From: Rhizobium sp. 9140
GTDB taxonomy: Bacteria; Pseudomonadota; Alphaproteobacteria; Rhizobiales; Rhizobiaceae
Reading direction: 5' to 3'
Length of the DNA stretch: 64,000 nucleotides
Assembly: GCF_900067135.1 (NCBI RefSeq)
Contig: NZ_FJUR01000002.1
Span: forward strand, 124,001-188,000
Translations under genes and position numbers: made by a program
Shown: piece after piece, positions 27,404 through 39,131 of the stretch
How the letters are laid out: each line of letters opens with the position of its first letter
Numbering within the stretch: the stretch's first letter is position 1
The notes under the pieces: generated by a model
What the model was told of the DNA's origin: nothing
The model's database searches: none
The model's input: only the letters and a program-made list of their open reading frames with translations

Positions 27404-27810
27404 TGATGTCGAATTCCGAGCGATACCGGCAGGGCATGGCCACGCGGCGCGCCGTGCTGGGAGACGCACACGTGGACCGGGCCGAGGCTGCGGCCACCGA
27501 CATGGATCGGCCGTTTCAGGCTCTCATTACCGAGGCGGCCTGGGGCCATGTCTGGTCGCGCGATACGCTGACGACGCGGGAACGCTCGATCGTCACGATT
27601 GCGCTGCTGGCGGCGCTCGGCCAGGACGAGGAGGTTGCCATGCATATTCGGGCGACGCTGAACACTGGAGCCTCGCGTGAGGATATCGGCGAGGCCCTGC
27701 TGCATGTGGCGATCTATGCCGGGGTTCCCGCCGCCAACCACGCCATCAAGATCGCCAAGCGGACCTATGCCGAAATGGATGCCGCAGCGGAGCAGGGGGA
27801 GAAAGGATAA
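27403..27810 (+). CDS. pcaC: 4-carboxymuconolactone decarboxylase
   Basis: A 135-residue CMD-family protein (usual length about 130) that decarboxylates gamma-carboxymuconolactone to the enol-lactone. Family features are [49 protein letters not shown] and the conserved [14 protein letters not shown]. The start overlaps the pcaD stop (TGATG; a tandem ATG follows at 27406), so translation is coupled. Confidence 0.94.
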   Translation: MMSNSERYRQGMATRRAVLGDAHVDRAEAAATDMDRPFQALITEAAWGHVWSRDTLTTRERSIVTIALLAALGQDEEVAMHIRATLNTGASREDIGEALLHVAIYAGVPAANHAIKIAKRTYAEMDAAAEQGEKG

Positions 27811-27811
27811 G

Positions 27812-28561
27812 ATGTCGATACCATCCAATGACAAGCCTGAAACCGGCGCGTTCTTCGGACGAGACCGGACATGGCACTCGCCGGCACTCACCCCCGGCTA
27901 CAAGACATCGGTTCTGCGCGCGCCGCAGCGCGCACTTCTGTCGCTGGATGGCACGTTGTCGGAAACGACGGGTCCGGTTTTCGGCCACGGGATGATCGGG
28001 GAGCAGGACAACGACCTGATCCATAATTTCGCCAAGCCCGGCGAAAGCGCGATTGGAGAGCGGATCGTTGTGCACGGCCGCGTGCTCGACGAGCGTGGCA
28101 AGCCGGTGCGCGGCGCCCTGCTCGAGTTCTGGCAGGCCAATGCGGGCGGTCGCTACCGGCACAAGAAGGAGACCTACCTCGCTGCTCTCGATCCCAATTT
28201 CGGCGGCTGCGGTCGCGCGATCTGCGACGACGACGGCCACTATGCCTTTCGCACGGTCAGGCCCGGCGCCTACCCCTGGCCGAATGGCGTCAATGACTGG
28301 CGCCCGGCCCATATCCATTTTTCCGTGTTCGGACACGGCTTTGCCCAGCGGCTGATCACGCAGATGTATTTCGAGGGCGATCCGATGATCTGGAAATGTC
28401 CGATCGTCAACACGATTCCCGACAAGGCCGCCATCGAGCAGCTGATCGCGCCGCTCGACTGGAACAATACGATCCCCATGGACGCGCGCGCCTACCGCTT
28501 CGATATCATCCTGCGGGGTCGCCGCTCGACGCTGTTCGAAAACCGGCTGGAGGGAAACTGA
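27812..28561 (+). CDS. pcaH: Protocatechuate 3,4-dioxygenase beta subunit
   Basis: A 249-residue subunit of the iron(III) intradiol dioxygenase that cleaves protocatechuate. The metal ligands known for this family are visible as the Tyr in GAYPWPNG, the Tyr in GRYRHKK and the two His of [11 protein letters not shown]. The start follows the pcaC stop by one base, with GAAAGGA before it. Forms the catalytic half of PcaHG. Confidence 0.95.
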   Translation: MSIPSNDKPETGAFFGRDRTWHSPALTPGYKTSVLRAPQRALLSLDGTLSETTGPVFGHGMIGEQDNDLIHNFAKPGESAIGERIVVHGRVLDERGKPVRGALLEFWQANAGGRYRHKKETYLAALDPNFGGCGRAICDDDGHYAFRTVRPGAYPWPNGVNDWRPAHIHFSVFGHGFAQRLITQMYFEGDPMIWKCPIVNTIPDKAAIEQLIAPLDWNNTIPMDARAYRFDIILRGRRSTLFENRLEGN

Positions 28562-29175
28562 TGCTCCGGTCAACCGACATATTGAAGGAAACGCCCTCGC
28601 AAACAGCCGGCCCTTACGTCCATATCGGCCTCATGCCGAACAGCTGCGGCATAGACGGCGTCTATACGGGCGATCTCGGATCTGCGCTGGTGAACGAAAA
28701 GACGCTCGGGGACCGGATCACCGTCAGCGGTCGCATCTTCGACGGTGCGGACACACCGGTGCGCGATGCCATCGTGGAAATCTGGCAGGCCGACAGTGCG
28801 GGCCTCTACAACAGCCCGTCAGAGAGACGGGGAACCGCAGACCCGAATTTCACCGGATGGGGACGCAGCGCAACGGCTGCCGAGGACGGTGTCTTCCGCT
28901 TCGAAACAATCAAACCCGGCCGCGTGCCGTTCAAGGACGGGCGGATGATGGCGCCGCACATCACCCTGTGGATCGTCGCGCGGGGGATCAATATCGGCTT
29001 GCACACACGGCTCTACTTTCCGGAGGAGGCCGAGGCCAATGCTGCCGATCCCGTGCTGCTGCGGATCGAACATCGCGCCCGCGTCGAGACGATGATCGCC
29101 AGCCGGAACGGCAACGACTATACGTTCGACATCCATTTGCAGGGAACGTCGGAAACGGTGTTCCTCGATATCTAG
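28561..29175 (+). CDS. pcaG: Protocatechuate 3,4-dioxygenase alpha subunit
   Basis: A 204-residue subunit homologous to PcaH but without the full iron ligand set. It starts with the typical ETPSQTAGPYVHIGL and contains VEIWQADSAGLYNSP and PHITLWIVARGINIGLHTR. Its ATG overlaps the pcaH stop by one base (TGATG), matching the need for equal subunit amounts. Confidence 0.95.
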   Translation: MLRSTDILKETPSQTAGPYVHIGLMPNSCGIDGVYTGDLGSALVNEKTLGDRITVSGRIFDGADTPVRDAIVEIWQADSAGLYNSPSERRGTADPNFTGWGRSATAAEDGVFRFETIKPGRVPFKDGRMMAPHITLWIVARGINIGLHTRLYFPEEAEANAADPVLLRIEHRARVETMIASRNGNDYTFDIHLQGTSETVFLDI

Positions 29176-29176
29176 G

Positions 29177-29210
29177 GCATGTCCGGTGAACCCGTGTTTA
29201 CCGGATATGC
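29177..29210 (+). promoter_or_regulatory. Stem-loop between pcaG and pcaB
   Basis: GCATGTCCGGT at 29177-29187 pairs with ACCGGATATGC at 29200-29210 (ten Watson-Crick and one G-U pair), two bases after the pcaG stop. No T-run follows. It probably adjusts mRNA stability or partial read-through into pcaB rather than ending the operon. Confidence 0.6.
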
Positions 29211-29249
29211 TTGAGGGCACGATATCGGAAACTGAGGAAGAGCCGACCC

Positions 29250-30299
29250 ATGAGCATCGCCGCCTTCGATCATCCTTTCCTCTCCGGTCTTCTCGGCGAT
29301 GACGAGGCTGCCGCTTTGCTCTCGGTGGACGCCGACATCCGGGCCATGCTGACCTTCGAGGCGGCGCTGGCACGCGCGGAGGGCGGGCGGGGGCTGATCC
29401 CGACCGCCTCCGCAAAGCGGATTGCCGAGGTCTGCGCAACATTCGTTCCCGATATTGCCCGGCTGAAGCAGGCGACGGCGACCGATGGGGTCGTCGTTCC
29501 AGAGTTGGTCCGGCAGCTTCGCGAGGCGGTCGGCGGTGCGGCAGCGGCACATGTCCATGTCGGCGCGACGAGCCAGGATGTCATCGACAGCAGCCTCGTC
29601 ATCCGCCTCAAGACGGTTCTCTGCCTGTTTGCCGGACGCATCGACGACCTTATTCACAAGCTGGACGGGCTTGACGAGAGCTTCGGCGGGCAGCCTTTGA
29701 TGGGGCGAACCCGCATGCAGGCGGCGATCCCGATCACGGTTTCGGATCGCCTGTGCAGCTGGCGCGCGCCCTTTCTACAAGAGCGGGAAAGGTTGGCTTG
29801 CCAAGTCCTTCCGCTCCAGTTCGGCGGTGCTGCGGGCACGCTGGAAAAGCTGGGTGCGGAGGCAGACGCCGTGCGGACCCTGATCGCGCAGGACCTGGGG
29901 CTTGCGGATACCCCCCAATGGCAGAGCCAGCGCGGGTTTATCGCCGATATCGGTCACCTCCTGTCGCTGATCACGGGGGCTGCCGGCAAGATGGGGCAGG
30001 ACATCGCCCTGCTTGCGCAGGGCGGCGAAGAGATCGCTCTCTCCGGCGGTGGCGCGTCGTCCGCCATGCCGCACAAGCAGAATCCGGTCGCGGCGGAAAC
30101 GCTCGTGGCGCTCGCGCGGTTCAATGCGGTTCAGGTCTCCGCCCTTCACCAGTCGCTGGTGCATGAGCAGGAGCGTTCCGGCGCCGCCTGGACGCTGGAA
30201 TGGCTGGTCCTTCCACAGATGGTCATGGCCACGGCCGCATCGCTCCGCCTGTCTCTGCAAATGCTCGATACGATCGCCCGCCTTGGCGCGAAGACCTGA
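29250..30299 (+). CDS. pcaB: 3-carboxy-cis,cis-muconate cycloisomerase
   Basis: A 349-residue member of the fumarase/aspartase superfamily that lactonises 3-carboxymuconate. The superfamily signature is GASSAMPHKQNPVAAETLV, with VHVGATSQDVIDSSLVIRL as a second conserved block. It is shorter than the pseudomonad enzyme (about 450) but similar to rhizobial versions. The start at 29250 is preceded by GAGGAAGAG about ten bases upstream. Last gene of the pca operon. Confidence 0.92.
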   Translation: MSIAAFDHPFLSGLLGDDEAAALLSVDADIRAMLTFEAALARAEGGRGLIPTASAKRIAEVCATFVPDIARLKQATATDGVVVPELVRQLREAVGGAAAAHVHVGATSQDVIDSSLVIRLKTVLCLFAGRIDDLIHKLDGLDESFGGQPLMGRTRMQAAIPITVSDRLCSWRAPFLQERERLACQVLPLQFGGAAGTLEKLGAEADAVRTLIAQDLGLADTPQWQSQRGFIADIGHLLSLITGAAGKMGQDIALLAQGGEEIALSGGGASSAMPHKQNPVAAETLVALARFNAVQVSALHQSLVHEQERSGAAWTLEWLVLPQMVMATAASLRLSLQMLDTIARLGAKT

Positions 30300-30353
30300 G
30301 CGAGGCGTTTTCCAGCCCCAACTAGCGGATGAGATGTTTCTCACCGGAGCCGA

Positions 30354-30377
30354 CCGGCAGGGGTTTTCACCTGCCGG
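30354..30377. terminator. Stem-loop between convergent pcaB and pobA
   Basis: CCGGCAGG at 30354-30361 and CCTGCCGG at 30370-30377 form an 8-bp perfect stem with GTTTTCA-type loop in the 105-base gap between the two convergent genes. It can serve both directions. Confidence 0.55.
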
Positions 30378-30404
30378 AAGAGTTTCGCATCATCGCTGCC
30401 GTGC

Positions 30405-32594
<2,190 letters not shown>

Positions 32595-32615
32595 CCATCT
32601 CGGCAAAACCCGAAG

Positions 32616-32797
32616 GAGATATCCCGAACTCGTCCCGACCCGCTTCGAGAAATGGGACAGATTGCGGAAGCCCCAGTTGAACGCGATATCCGAAACGCTT
32701 TTTGGGAAATTGCCGGGGCGCGCAAGGTCGGTACGGCATTTTTGCAGGCGCCGCGTGAGGATGAGCGATGCGAGCGTGCTCGCGTCGCCTTCAACGC
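32616..32797 (-). pseudogene. Fragment of an AraC-type HTH regulator
   Basis: The minus strand reads TLASLILTRRLQKCRTDLA and SVSDIAFNWGFRNLSHFSKR, the last part of an AraC DNA-binding domain. The rest of the gene is absent; upstream it continues in frame from an unrelated SDR fragment. It lies just beyond pobR on the opposite strand and cannot be a functional regulator. Confidence 0.75.
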
Positions 32798-33162
32798 TGC
32801 CCATCTTCGGCCGCGCCAGCCGGGCTGCTTCCGTAACGGGGAAGAAGTTGATGGACATCACCTCCGCAGATGTCTCCTGATTCCACTCGCTGCGATCGCG
32901 ACTGACACCCGCGCAATTGACGAGCAGGTCGATGCGCGGCAGCGGATCAAGAGGGCGGCAAGGGCGGCGGCATCTCTGACATCCAGTTCCGTCACGGAGC
33001 GCGCGATCCGGCAGGCGCTTGCGGACTGCCGGCATTCAGGCCCGCCACATGCACGTCGGCACCCAGTTCCGCAAAGGCCGACGCCGCCGCTGCCCCGATA
33101 CCCGATGTGCCGCCGATGACGACGACGGTCTTTTCCTTGAACAGATCCGGCCTAAAACTCAT
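32798..33162 (-). pseudogene. Broken short-chain dehydrogenase
   Basis: Starts normally at 33162 (SFRPDLFKEKTVVVIGGTSG, cofactor motif intact), then leaves frame: a TGA appears after about 56 codons; the next stretch (VTELDVRDAAALAALL) is in a second frame and the following IDLLVNCAGVSRD with VMSINFFPVTEAARLA in a third. The gene then ends abruptly in an AraC fragment. Two frameshifts plus a deletion make it a clear pseudogene. Confidence 0.85.
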
Positions 33163-34173
33163 GACAGCTCTCCTTACCGTCCGTCACCGCGTCTGTCAGG
33201 GGGATCTCCCGCGTGACGATCCGCGACGGATCGAAGAGGCCGCTTGCGATCATCCCGATCAGGTCGGGATAGATGTTCTGATAGCCAACGGAGGCGATGA
33301 GCTCCAACTCGCGGTTGACGATGTCGAAGCCATCAAGCGTCATCGGCCGATTGCTGAGCCCGACGAGGACCGCGCGGCCGCCCTTGCGCACCGAGGCAAG
33401 CGCCGCATCGAACGTCGATGGCAGGCCGACCGCTTCGAAGGCGACATCCACGCCGTCCGCGACGTTCGCAAGATCCTGATCCGTGGCATTCACGATGTCA
33501 GTCGCCCCGAGATCGCGCGCCAGTGCCAGACGCGTCGTAGAAACGTCGCTGACGATACCCCGTCTCGCTCCCGCGATGCGGGCGAGTTGCGCGATCAAAA
33601 GCCCGATCGGGCCGGCGCCGGCGACGGCCACGGTATCGCCGGCGCGCACGCGGCCGCGTCGCAAGGCATGAAGGGCAACCGCCGCCGCCTCCAGTACGGC
33701 TGCCTGACGATCCGTCACGGCATCGGGCAGGGGATGCAGCATGTAGGCAGGGACGATGGCCTCTTCGGACATTCCGCCCGAGCCATCAGACCGGCAAATC
33801 CCATATCGACACAGGGATTGTATTCGCCGCGCCGACAGGCTTCGCAGCGACCGCACCGATATTCCGGCTCCACCGCCACCCGCGTACCCATAGCGATTTC
33901 GACGCCTGCCGCAGCCTCGGTCACGGTGCCTGTGAATTCATGGCCGATCACGAGCGGCGCCGTTTCGCCGGAAAGGCGGTGAGGATTTTCAACCGGGATC
34001 GCATGCGGGCCGTTGGCATATTCGTGCAGGTCGCTGCCGCAGATGCCGCAATAGGACACGGCGAGGCGAACCTCGCCGCTTCGCAGTGGCCGGCGCGGGC
34101 GACGTTCGATCCGAACATCGCCCGCGCCATGCCAGACAGCAGCCAGAAAGCCGGTGTCGTTTTCCCGGGACAT
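33152..34173 (-). pseudogene. Frameshifted, 3'-truncated zinc alcohol/sugar dehydrogenase
   Basis: Medium-chain dehydrogenase split into two frames. The N-terminal part (33.79-34.17 kb) has the zinc-site CGICGSDLHEY, GHEFTG and the structural cysteines CGRCEACRRGEYNPC; after GFAGL the frame shifts near 33785-33790 and the C-terminal part (GGMSEEA, then the Rossmann VAGAGPIGLLIAQLA) continues in the second frame. The last 30 or so residues are also missing: the frame ends at the start of the SDR remnant. The start overlaps the cupin stop (TGATG). Relatives oxidise sugar acids or butanediol. Confidence 0.85.
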
Positions 34174-34706
34174 CAGCGGATCAGGCCGTTGATGTAATCT
34201 GCGCCGAGACCGACCTTCTCGTAGTGTTCGCGTGCCATGCGGATGTAGTCGTGCACGTCGAAAGAGCCGTTCGGCTCGCCGTCCTCATCCAGCCAAACCA
34301 GCGGTCCGGTGACCTTGAAATGCACCCGCATAGGCTCGTCGCTCTCATAGGCGATCAAAGTGTGTCCCTCGCCGGGCGTCTCGTAGACGAAGTCGCCGGC
34401 CGTCGCGGTCCAGTCGTGCTCAAGGTAGCCCCACTTGCCGGAGATCGTGTAGGCGAAGACCTCGTGCGGGTAGTAGTGGCGGTTCACGAGCCCGGCCTTC
34501 TTCGCCATCAGCACGTCGCACCACATGCTCTTCTCCGGAGAGATCCAGAGCGGCATTGATGAGACGGTTTCCGTGAACGGGACGTAACATTTGTCGTCCT
34601 CTGTCGGAGCATTCGGAAGATAGACTTCCGGTTTTACATCCGGTTGAAAGACCTTGGTGATGGGTTTGATGTCGCGCCAAAACTCGCTTGTCGCTGCTTC
34701 GGGGAT
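34173..34706 (-). pseudogene. Cupin dioxygenase, 2,4'-dihydroxyacetophenone dioxygenase-like, start codon lost
   Basis: A frame of about 177 codons that keeps the cupin metal-binding pattern (RHYYPHEVFAYT with two His and Glu) and the family strings KPITKVFQPDVKPEVYLPN and HYEKVGLGADYI. A good ribosome site (GGGAGGAA, minus strand, 34711-34718) is placed exactly before an ATC at 34706, where relatives begin with ATG. The frame stays open upstream to 34847 but without a supported start. Either ATC is used inefficiently or the gene is silent. It lies in a stretch full of broken genes. Family name is from memory of similar sequences. Confidence 0.6.
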
Positions 34707-34965
34707 GGTGTTCCTCCCTGGATGCCTTCGAGAACGCGCAGCAAAACTGCCGCCATCCCTACAATAGTGATCCTGATGGATCGGGCTTTGCTGAGAAGGA
34801 CAGAGCTTTTTGCTCTGAGGGACCATTGCCTTTCCGGGCCGCGACAAGGCGATTTTCTGGCGCTAACACCGATATCGGCACGCACTGACGAGGGACATGC
34901 GGGAGGAGCCCGGCCTCCGGGAACGCAGCGTCTTGTCGGGCGAAACGCCGAAGGGAGGAACCATC

Positions 34966-36078
34966 ATGGCGATACCCAAGGTACTAACGCGTCGCACCGC
35001 TCTCAAGGGGCTCGGCGTCGGGGCGCTTGCCCTTTCTGCTTGATCCTATCTGAGAGCCGCCTCCAACCCGACGATCCGCATCGGCTTCGTCAGTCCACAG
35101 ACGGGCGCCATGGGCTCGTTCGGCGAGACGGATGCCTATGCGCTCGATTTCGTGCGCAAGCACATCGGCGCCGGACTGGACATTCGCGGCACGACCTATG
35201 CCGTCGAGGTCATCGAGCGGGATTCGCAATCGAACGCCAACCGTGCAGCGGAAGTGGCCGGCGAGCTGATCCTCAACGAAGAGGTCCAGATCATCATTCC
35301 CGCCTCCACGACGGATGTGACCTTGCCCGTCTCGGAACAGGCGGAGTTGAACGGCGTCCCCTCCGTTTCCTCGACAGCGCCCTGGCAGGCGGTGATCATG
35401 CCGCGCGGTGGCGAGGCCTTCGAGTGGACCTACCATTTTTTCTGGAGTCTCGAAGACATCATCGCGTCGTTCGTCAACATGTGGTCGAGTGCCGAGACGA
35501 ACAAGAAGGTCGGTCTGCTGCTGCCGAGAAATACGGACGGCGAAGTCTGGGGCAGCGAGGAATTCGGCCTGCCACCGGCTTTGCGCGCTGCCGGGCTCGA
35601 GGTCGTCAAGCCGTCGCTCTTCGAGCCACGCACCAATGACTTCTCCGCCCAGATCGCCGCCTTCAAAAGCGCCGGCTGCGATATTCTTGGTGGGCTGGTC
35701 TTTCCGGGCGACTTGCGCACGGCGGCCATCCAGTGCGCGCAGCAGGGTTTTAAGCCGAAGATCGCCACCCTGACACTGCTCGACCGGAAACGGCTGGAAC
35801 TGGCCCGCGCCATGGCCGGAAAGCCCAAGCTCTTGCTGCTGGACGAGATCGCAGGCGGGCTGACGGATGGCGAAGCCAAGGATCTCGTGACATTGATCGC
35901 GCGGCTGCGGGATCGGGGCGTGACGATCATCTGGATCGAGCACGTGCTGCACGCCATCATGGCTGTCGCCGACCGGATGATGGTGCTGAGCTTCGGCGAG
36001 AAGATTGCCGAGGGCAAGCCGGATGCCGTCATGCGGGACGCCGAAGTCCGCCGCGTCTATATGGGGATCGAAGCATGA
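34966..36078 (+). pseudogene. Liv-type binding protein fused in frame to the C-terminal part of LivG, with early stop
   Basis: Starts with a good ribosome site (GGAGGAA) and a Tat-like signal (LTRRTALKGLGVGALALSA) but a TGA at 35041-35043 interrupts it after 25 codons; the frame resumes directly with a branched-chain-type binding protein (IRIGFVSPQTGAMGSFGE, IIPASTTDVTLPVSEQA, GGLVFPGDLRTAAIQ). Near 35765-35790 the sequence passes without frame loss into the end of a LivG ATPase (LELARAMAGKPKLLLLDEIA, then IWIEHVLHAIMAVADRMMVL). The missing pieces are the binding-protein C-terminus and the LivG P-loop half. No functional binding protein or ATPase can result. Confidence 0.85.
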
Positions 36079-36701
36079 GCGAGCCGCTGTTGAAGGTCCG
36101 CGCGCTCTGTGGCGGCTACCGCGATTTCCAGGCGCTGTTCTCGATCGATTTCGATGTGGCGAAAGGCGAAGCCGTCGCGCTCGTCGGCGCCAATGGCGCG
36201 GGGAAGTCCACCCTGTTCAAGACGCTCGTCGGCTTGCTTCCGGTCAAGAGCGGTTCGCTGACATTCAATGGGCGCGACATCGCCGCCATGCCCGCGCACA
36301 TCCTATCGGGGCAGGGGCTGGCGCTCGTGCCGGAAGGACGTCGGCTTTTCAAGGGGCTGACGGTCGAAGACAATCTGCGCGTCGCCCTCGGTCATGCCCG
36401 CACCGTCGAGCCCGGCGAAACCGTCTGGACCCTCGAGCGTCTCTACGATCTCTTCCCGATCCTCGCCGAGCAGCGGCGCCAGATGGTCGAGAAGCTGTCG
36501 GGCGGTCAACAGCAGATGGTGGCCATCGGCCGCGCGCTCATGGCGCAGCCGAAGCTGCTTCTCTGTGACGAAATCAGCCTCGGCCTCGCACCGAAAGTCA
36601 TCGGCGAGATCTAGGCCATGATCCCCAGCATCCGCGCGACCGGCACCGACATCGTCATCGTCGAGCAGGACGTCTCGCTCGCGCAGCGATGCGCCGACCG
36701 G
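36075..36701 (+). pseudogene. LivF-type ATPase with internal amber stop
   Basis: Starts with an ATGA overlap with the preceding frame and carries Walker A GANGAGKST, VPEGRRLFKGLTVEDNL and LSGGQQQMVAIGRAL. After CDEISLGLAPKVIGEI a TAG at 36612-36614 stands where relatives have a Tyr codon; the same frame continues with VIVEQDVSLAQRCADR, the normal ending region, and then joins permease sequence. A truncated 179-residue product retains the main motifs but lacks the end of the domain. Confidence 0.82.
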
Positions 36702-37034
36702 GATGCCGCCACGCTTTCCGGCATCGATACGAAGTCTGTCTATGCCAAGGCGACGGCCGTGGCGGTGGGCATTCTCGGCATCGCCGCCGTCTTTCAGGCC
36801 ACTCGCACGACCATTGCGCCGGCCGATGGCGGCAGGCAACTCATCTACGCCTTCGAGGCCGTCATCATCGGCGGCATGGGCTCCATCTGGGGTGCCTTCC
36901 TCGGCGCGATGGTTCTCGGCATCGCGCAGGTGATCGGCTCGCGGATCGATCCCGGCTGAGGCGTGCTCGCCGGACATCTTGTCTTCCTTGTCGTTCTCGC
37001 ATGGCGCCCGCAGGGCATCATGTCCCGCAGTTAA
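36702..37034 (+). pseudogene. C-terminal remnant of a LivH-type permease
   Basis: In the same frame as the LivF remnant: VYAKATAVAVGILGIAAVFQ, LIYAFEAVIIGGMGSIWGAF and then a TGA at 36957-36959 in place of a Trp codon (relatives read DPGWGVLAGHLVF), with the native ending WRPQGIMSRS after it. Roughly the first 180 residues are missing. Only about three membrane segments remain. Confidence 0.8.
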
Positions 37035-37049
37035 AGGAGGAATTGCCAC

Positions 37050-38048
37050 ATGATGGATCCTCACCTCGCGACGGTGTACCGCCACACGCGCTCAAGCCGC
37101 ATCGACATCGTTCTCGGTCTTCTCCTCGTGCTCGCCATTCCCGGCATGCCGTTCTGGGCGTCGAGCGGCCATATCCGTTGGGCCATCGAACTCGGCTGCT
37201 TCATTGCCATCGCACAGATGTGGAACCTGCTCGCCGGCTATGGCGGCATGGTCTCCGTCGGGCAGCAGGCCTTCATCGGCCTTGGCGGTTACGCGCTGTT
37301 CGTTCTCGTCACGCTTTTCGGTGTCGATCCGTTCCTTGCCGTCCCGCTCTCCGTCATATTGCCGGCGCTCGTCGCTGCACCGGCCTACATGCTGCTGCGA
37401 CGTCTCGATGGCCCCTATTTTGCCATCGGCACCTGGGTGCTCGCCGAGGTTTTGAGGCTGATCACCGCCAATATCGGGGCGGTGAATGCCGGTTCCGGCA
37501 TGACGCTGGAGGCGTTGGCGAAGTACAGTGCGCATCAGCGCGAAGTCGGCCTGACGCTGCTGGTTGCGCTGCTGCTGTTGCTCACCGTCGGCGGCACCTA
37601 TTTGCTCCTCAGGTCGCGTCTGGGTCTGGCGCTGACGGCCATGCGCGACGATGCGGTCGCGGCTGCCTCGCAGGGCGTCGATGTCGGCCGCATGCGCTTC
37701 TCGGTCTATCTCCTCGCGGCCGTCGGTACGGGGCTTGCGGGCGCCATCTATTTCATGGCGCAGCTGCGGATATCCCCCACGAGCGGGTTCGATCCCAACT
37801 GGTCGTCCATCTGCATCTTCATCGTGATGGTTGGCGGTATCGGGCGCCTCGAGGGTCCGATCATCGGAGCGCTTCTCTACTTTTTCGCGACCCGGCTCTT
37901 CGGCCAGTACGGCTCCACCTACCTGGTCGTACTCGGCCTCCTCACCCTTGTCGTCGCCATCCGCGCACCTTCCGGCCACTGGGGACTGATGACCTGCATG
38001 CGCCCCTGGCCATGGTTTCCGACCGGCTACATCCTGACCAAGGGCTAG
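37050..38048 (+). CDS. livM: Branched-chain-type ABC transporter permease, LivM family
   Basis: An intact 332-residue permease with about eight to ten membrane segments and the LivM block GGMVSVGQQAFIGLGGYAL (around 67-85), then RRLDGPYFAIGTWVLAEVL and MRDDAVAAASQGVDVGRMRF. AAAGGAGG precedes the ATG at 37050 (tandem ATG at 37053). It is the only undamaged member of its transporter, so it has no local partners and may be a gene on the way to inactivation. Confidence 0.9.
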   Translation: MMDPHLATVYRHTRSSRIDIVLGLLLVLAIPGMPFWASSGHIRWAIELGCFIAIAQMWNLLAGYGGMVSVGQQAFIGLGGYALFVLVTLFGVDPFLAVPLSVILPALVAAPAYMLLRRLDGPYFAIGTWVLAEVLRLITANIGAVNAGSGMTLEALAKYSAHQREVGLTLLVALLLLLTVGGTYLLLRSRLGLALTAMRDDAVAAASQGVDVGRMRFSVYLLAAVGTGLAGAIYFMAQLRISPTSGFDPNWSSICIFIVMVGGIGRLEGPIIGALLYFFATRLFGQYGSTYLVVLGLLTLVVAIRAPSGHWGLMTCMRPWPWFPTGYILTKG

Positions 38049-38084
38049 CGTCAGCCGTAGCCTCTCGACTCTGCCGCGGTAACT

Positions 38085-39098
38085 TCAAAGGCTGCTTTGT
38101 CGGATGATCAACCCAGGGACGATGTTGACCTGCATCGAGCCGGAGGCCCCGTTGAGAAGATCCAGAATAAGACTACCGGTGCGCCGTCCTATCTCACGCG
38201 ACTGCGCATCGATTGTTGTGAGCGAGGGGACGCAGAGACCGGAGATTTCGTAGTTGCCGAAGCCACCGATGGCGATCTGGTCGGGTACGCCGATACCGCG
38301 CCTCTGGCACTCCGTCAGGGCGCCAAAGGCGGAGAGGTCGGAGACGCAGATGACAACTTCCGTATCGGGGTACTCCTGAAGAAGCCGCGCCATGGCATCG
38401 GCGCCTTCCCGCATGGAAATGGGCGGTGCGCCGGACGCGATCAGGCGAATGTCGTCGTGCCCATGCGCTTTCATGGCCGCGACAAAGCCGCGCCGCCGGT
38501 CGCTTCCGCGCGTGTCCCGCCCCTGGTCGCCGCCGATAAACGCGATCCGTTTGTAGCCGACCGAAACAAAATGATCGACCATGGCGCGCACGGCATCGGC
38601 GTTCGAGAACCCCACATAGTGGCCGATCGGCTGGTCCGGTACGTCCCAGGTCTCCACCACAGGGATCCGCGCGTTTTCCAGCAGCCTGCGTGCGCGCGGC
38701 GTATGTCGCCCGCCTGTGACCACGATCGCCTGTGGATTGCGCCGCAGCAGCTGCTCGATCAGTTGTTCCTCGACGTCCATGTCATAATTTGTATATCCGA
38801 GCAGTGTCTGCATCTTTCGGCCGGACAGGATTTCCGACAGGCCCGCGACCGTGTCGGCAAAGTTCGCGTTGTTGATCGAAGGGATCGTGACTGCGACGAA
38901 ATCCGTCTTCTGCGAACGAAGGTTCGAGGCCGTCGCATGGAAGATGTAACCGAGTTCCTCAGCCGCCGTTAAGATGGCTCTACGGGTTTCCGGGCTGATG
39001 ACGCTATCGGCCTTCAGGGCGCGCGAAACCGTCATGGCAGAGACGCCAGCCTTGCGCGCGACGTCGCTCATCGTTGGCGATTTTCGATCCGATCTCAT
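38085..39098 (-). CDS. LacI-family regulator, GntR/IdnR-like
   Basis: About 337 residues: LacI HTH TMSDVARKAGVSAMTVSRAL and hinge (HATASNLRSQ), then an effector domain typical of gluconate/idonate repressors (VAVTIPSINNANFADTVAGL, YTNYDMDVEEQLIEQLL). A GTG at 39122 could extend it by eight residues. It follows the gluconate 5-dehydrogenase gene by a few bases, and a perfect 20-bp palindrome of the GntR type lies in the nearby divergent promoter. Likely represses the idonate/ketogluconate genes until gluconate or a ketogluconate is present. Confidence 0.88.
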   Translation of the reverse strand: MRSDRKSPTMSDVARKAGVSAMTVSRALKADSVISPETRRAILTAAEELGYIFHATASNLRSQKTDFVAVTIPSINNANFADTVAGLSEILSGRKMQTLLGYTNYDMDVEEQLIEQLLRRNPQAIVVTGGRHTPRARRLLENARIPVVETWDVPDQPIGHYVGFSNADAVRAMVDHFVSVGYKRIAFIGGDQGRDTRGSDRRRGFVAAMKAHGHDDIRLIASGAPPISMREGADAMARLLQEYPDTEVVICVSDLSAFGALTECQRRGIGVPDQIAIGGFGNYEISGLCVPSLTTIDAQSREIGRRTGSLILDLLNGASGSMQVNIVPGLIIRQSSL

Positions 39099-39131
39099 GG
39101 GAGATTGTTTATCTTCAGGCACGGGCGCATG

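Noticed and set aside
34966..36959. Possible stop-codon recoding (TGA as selenocysteine or Trp) in the Liv genes
   Set aside because: The same genes also have a TAG and large deletions, and no selenocysteine-type context is visible; decay explains it better.
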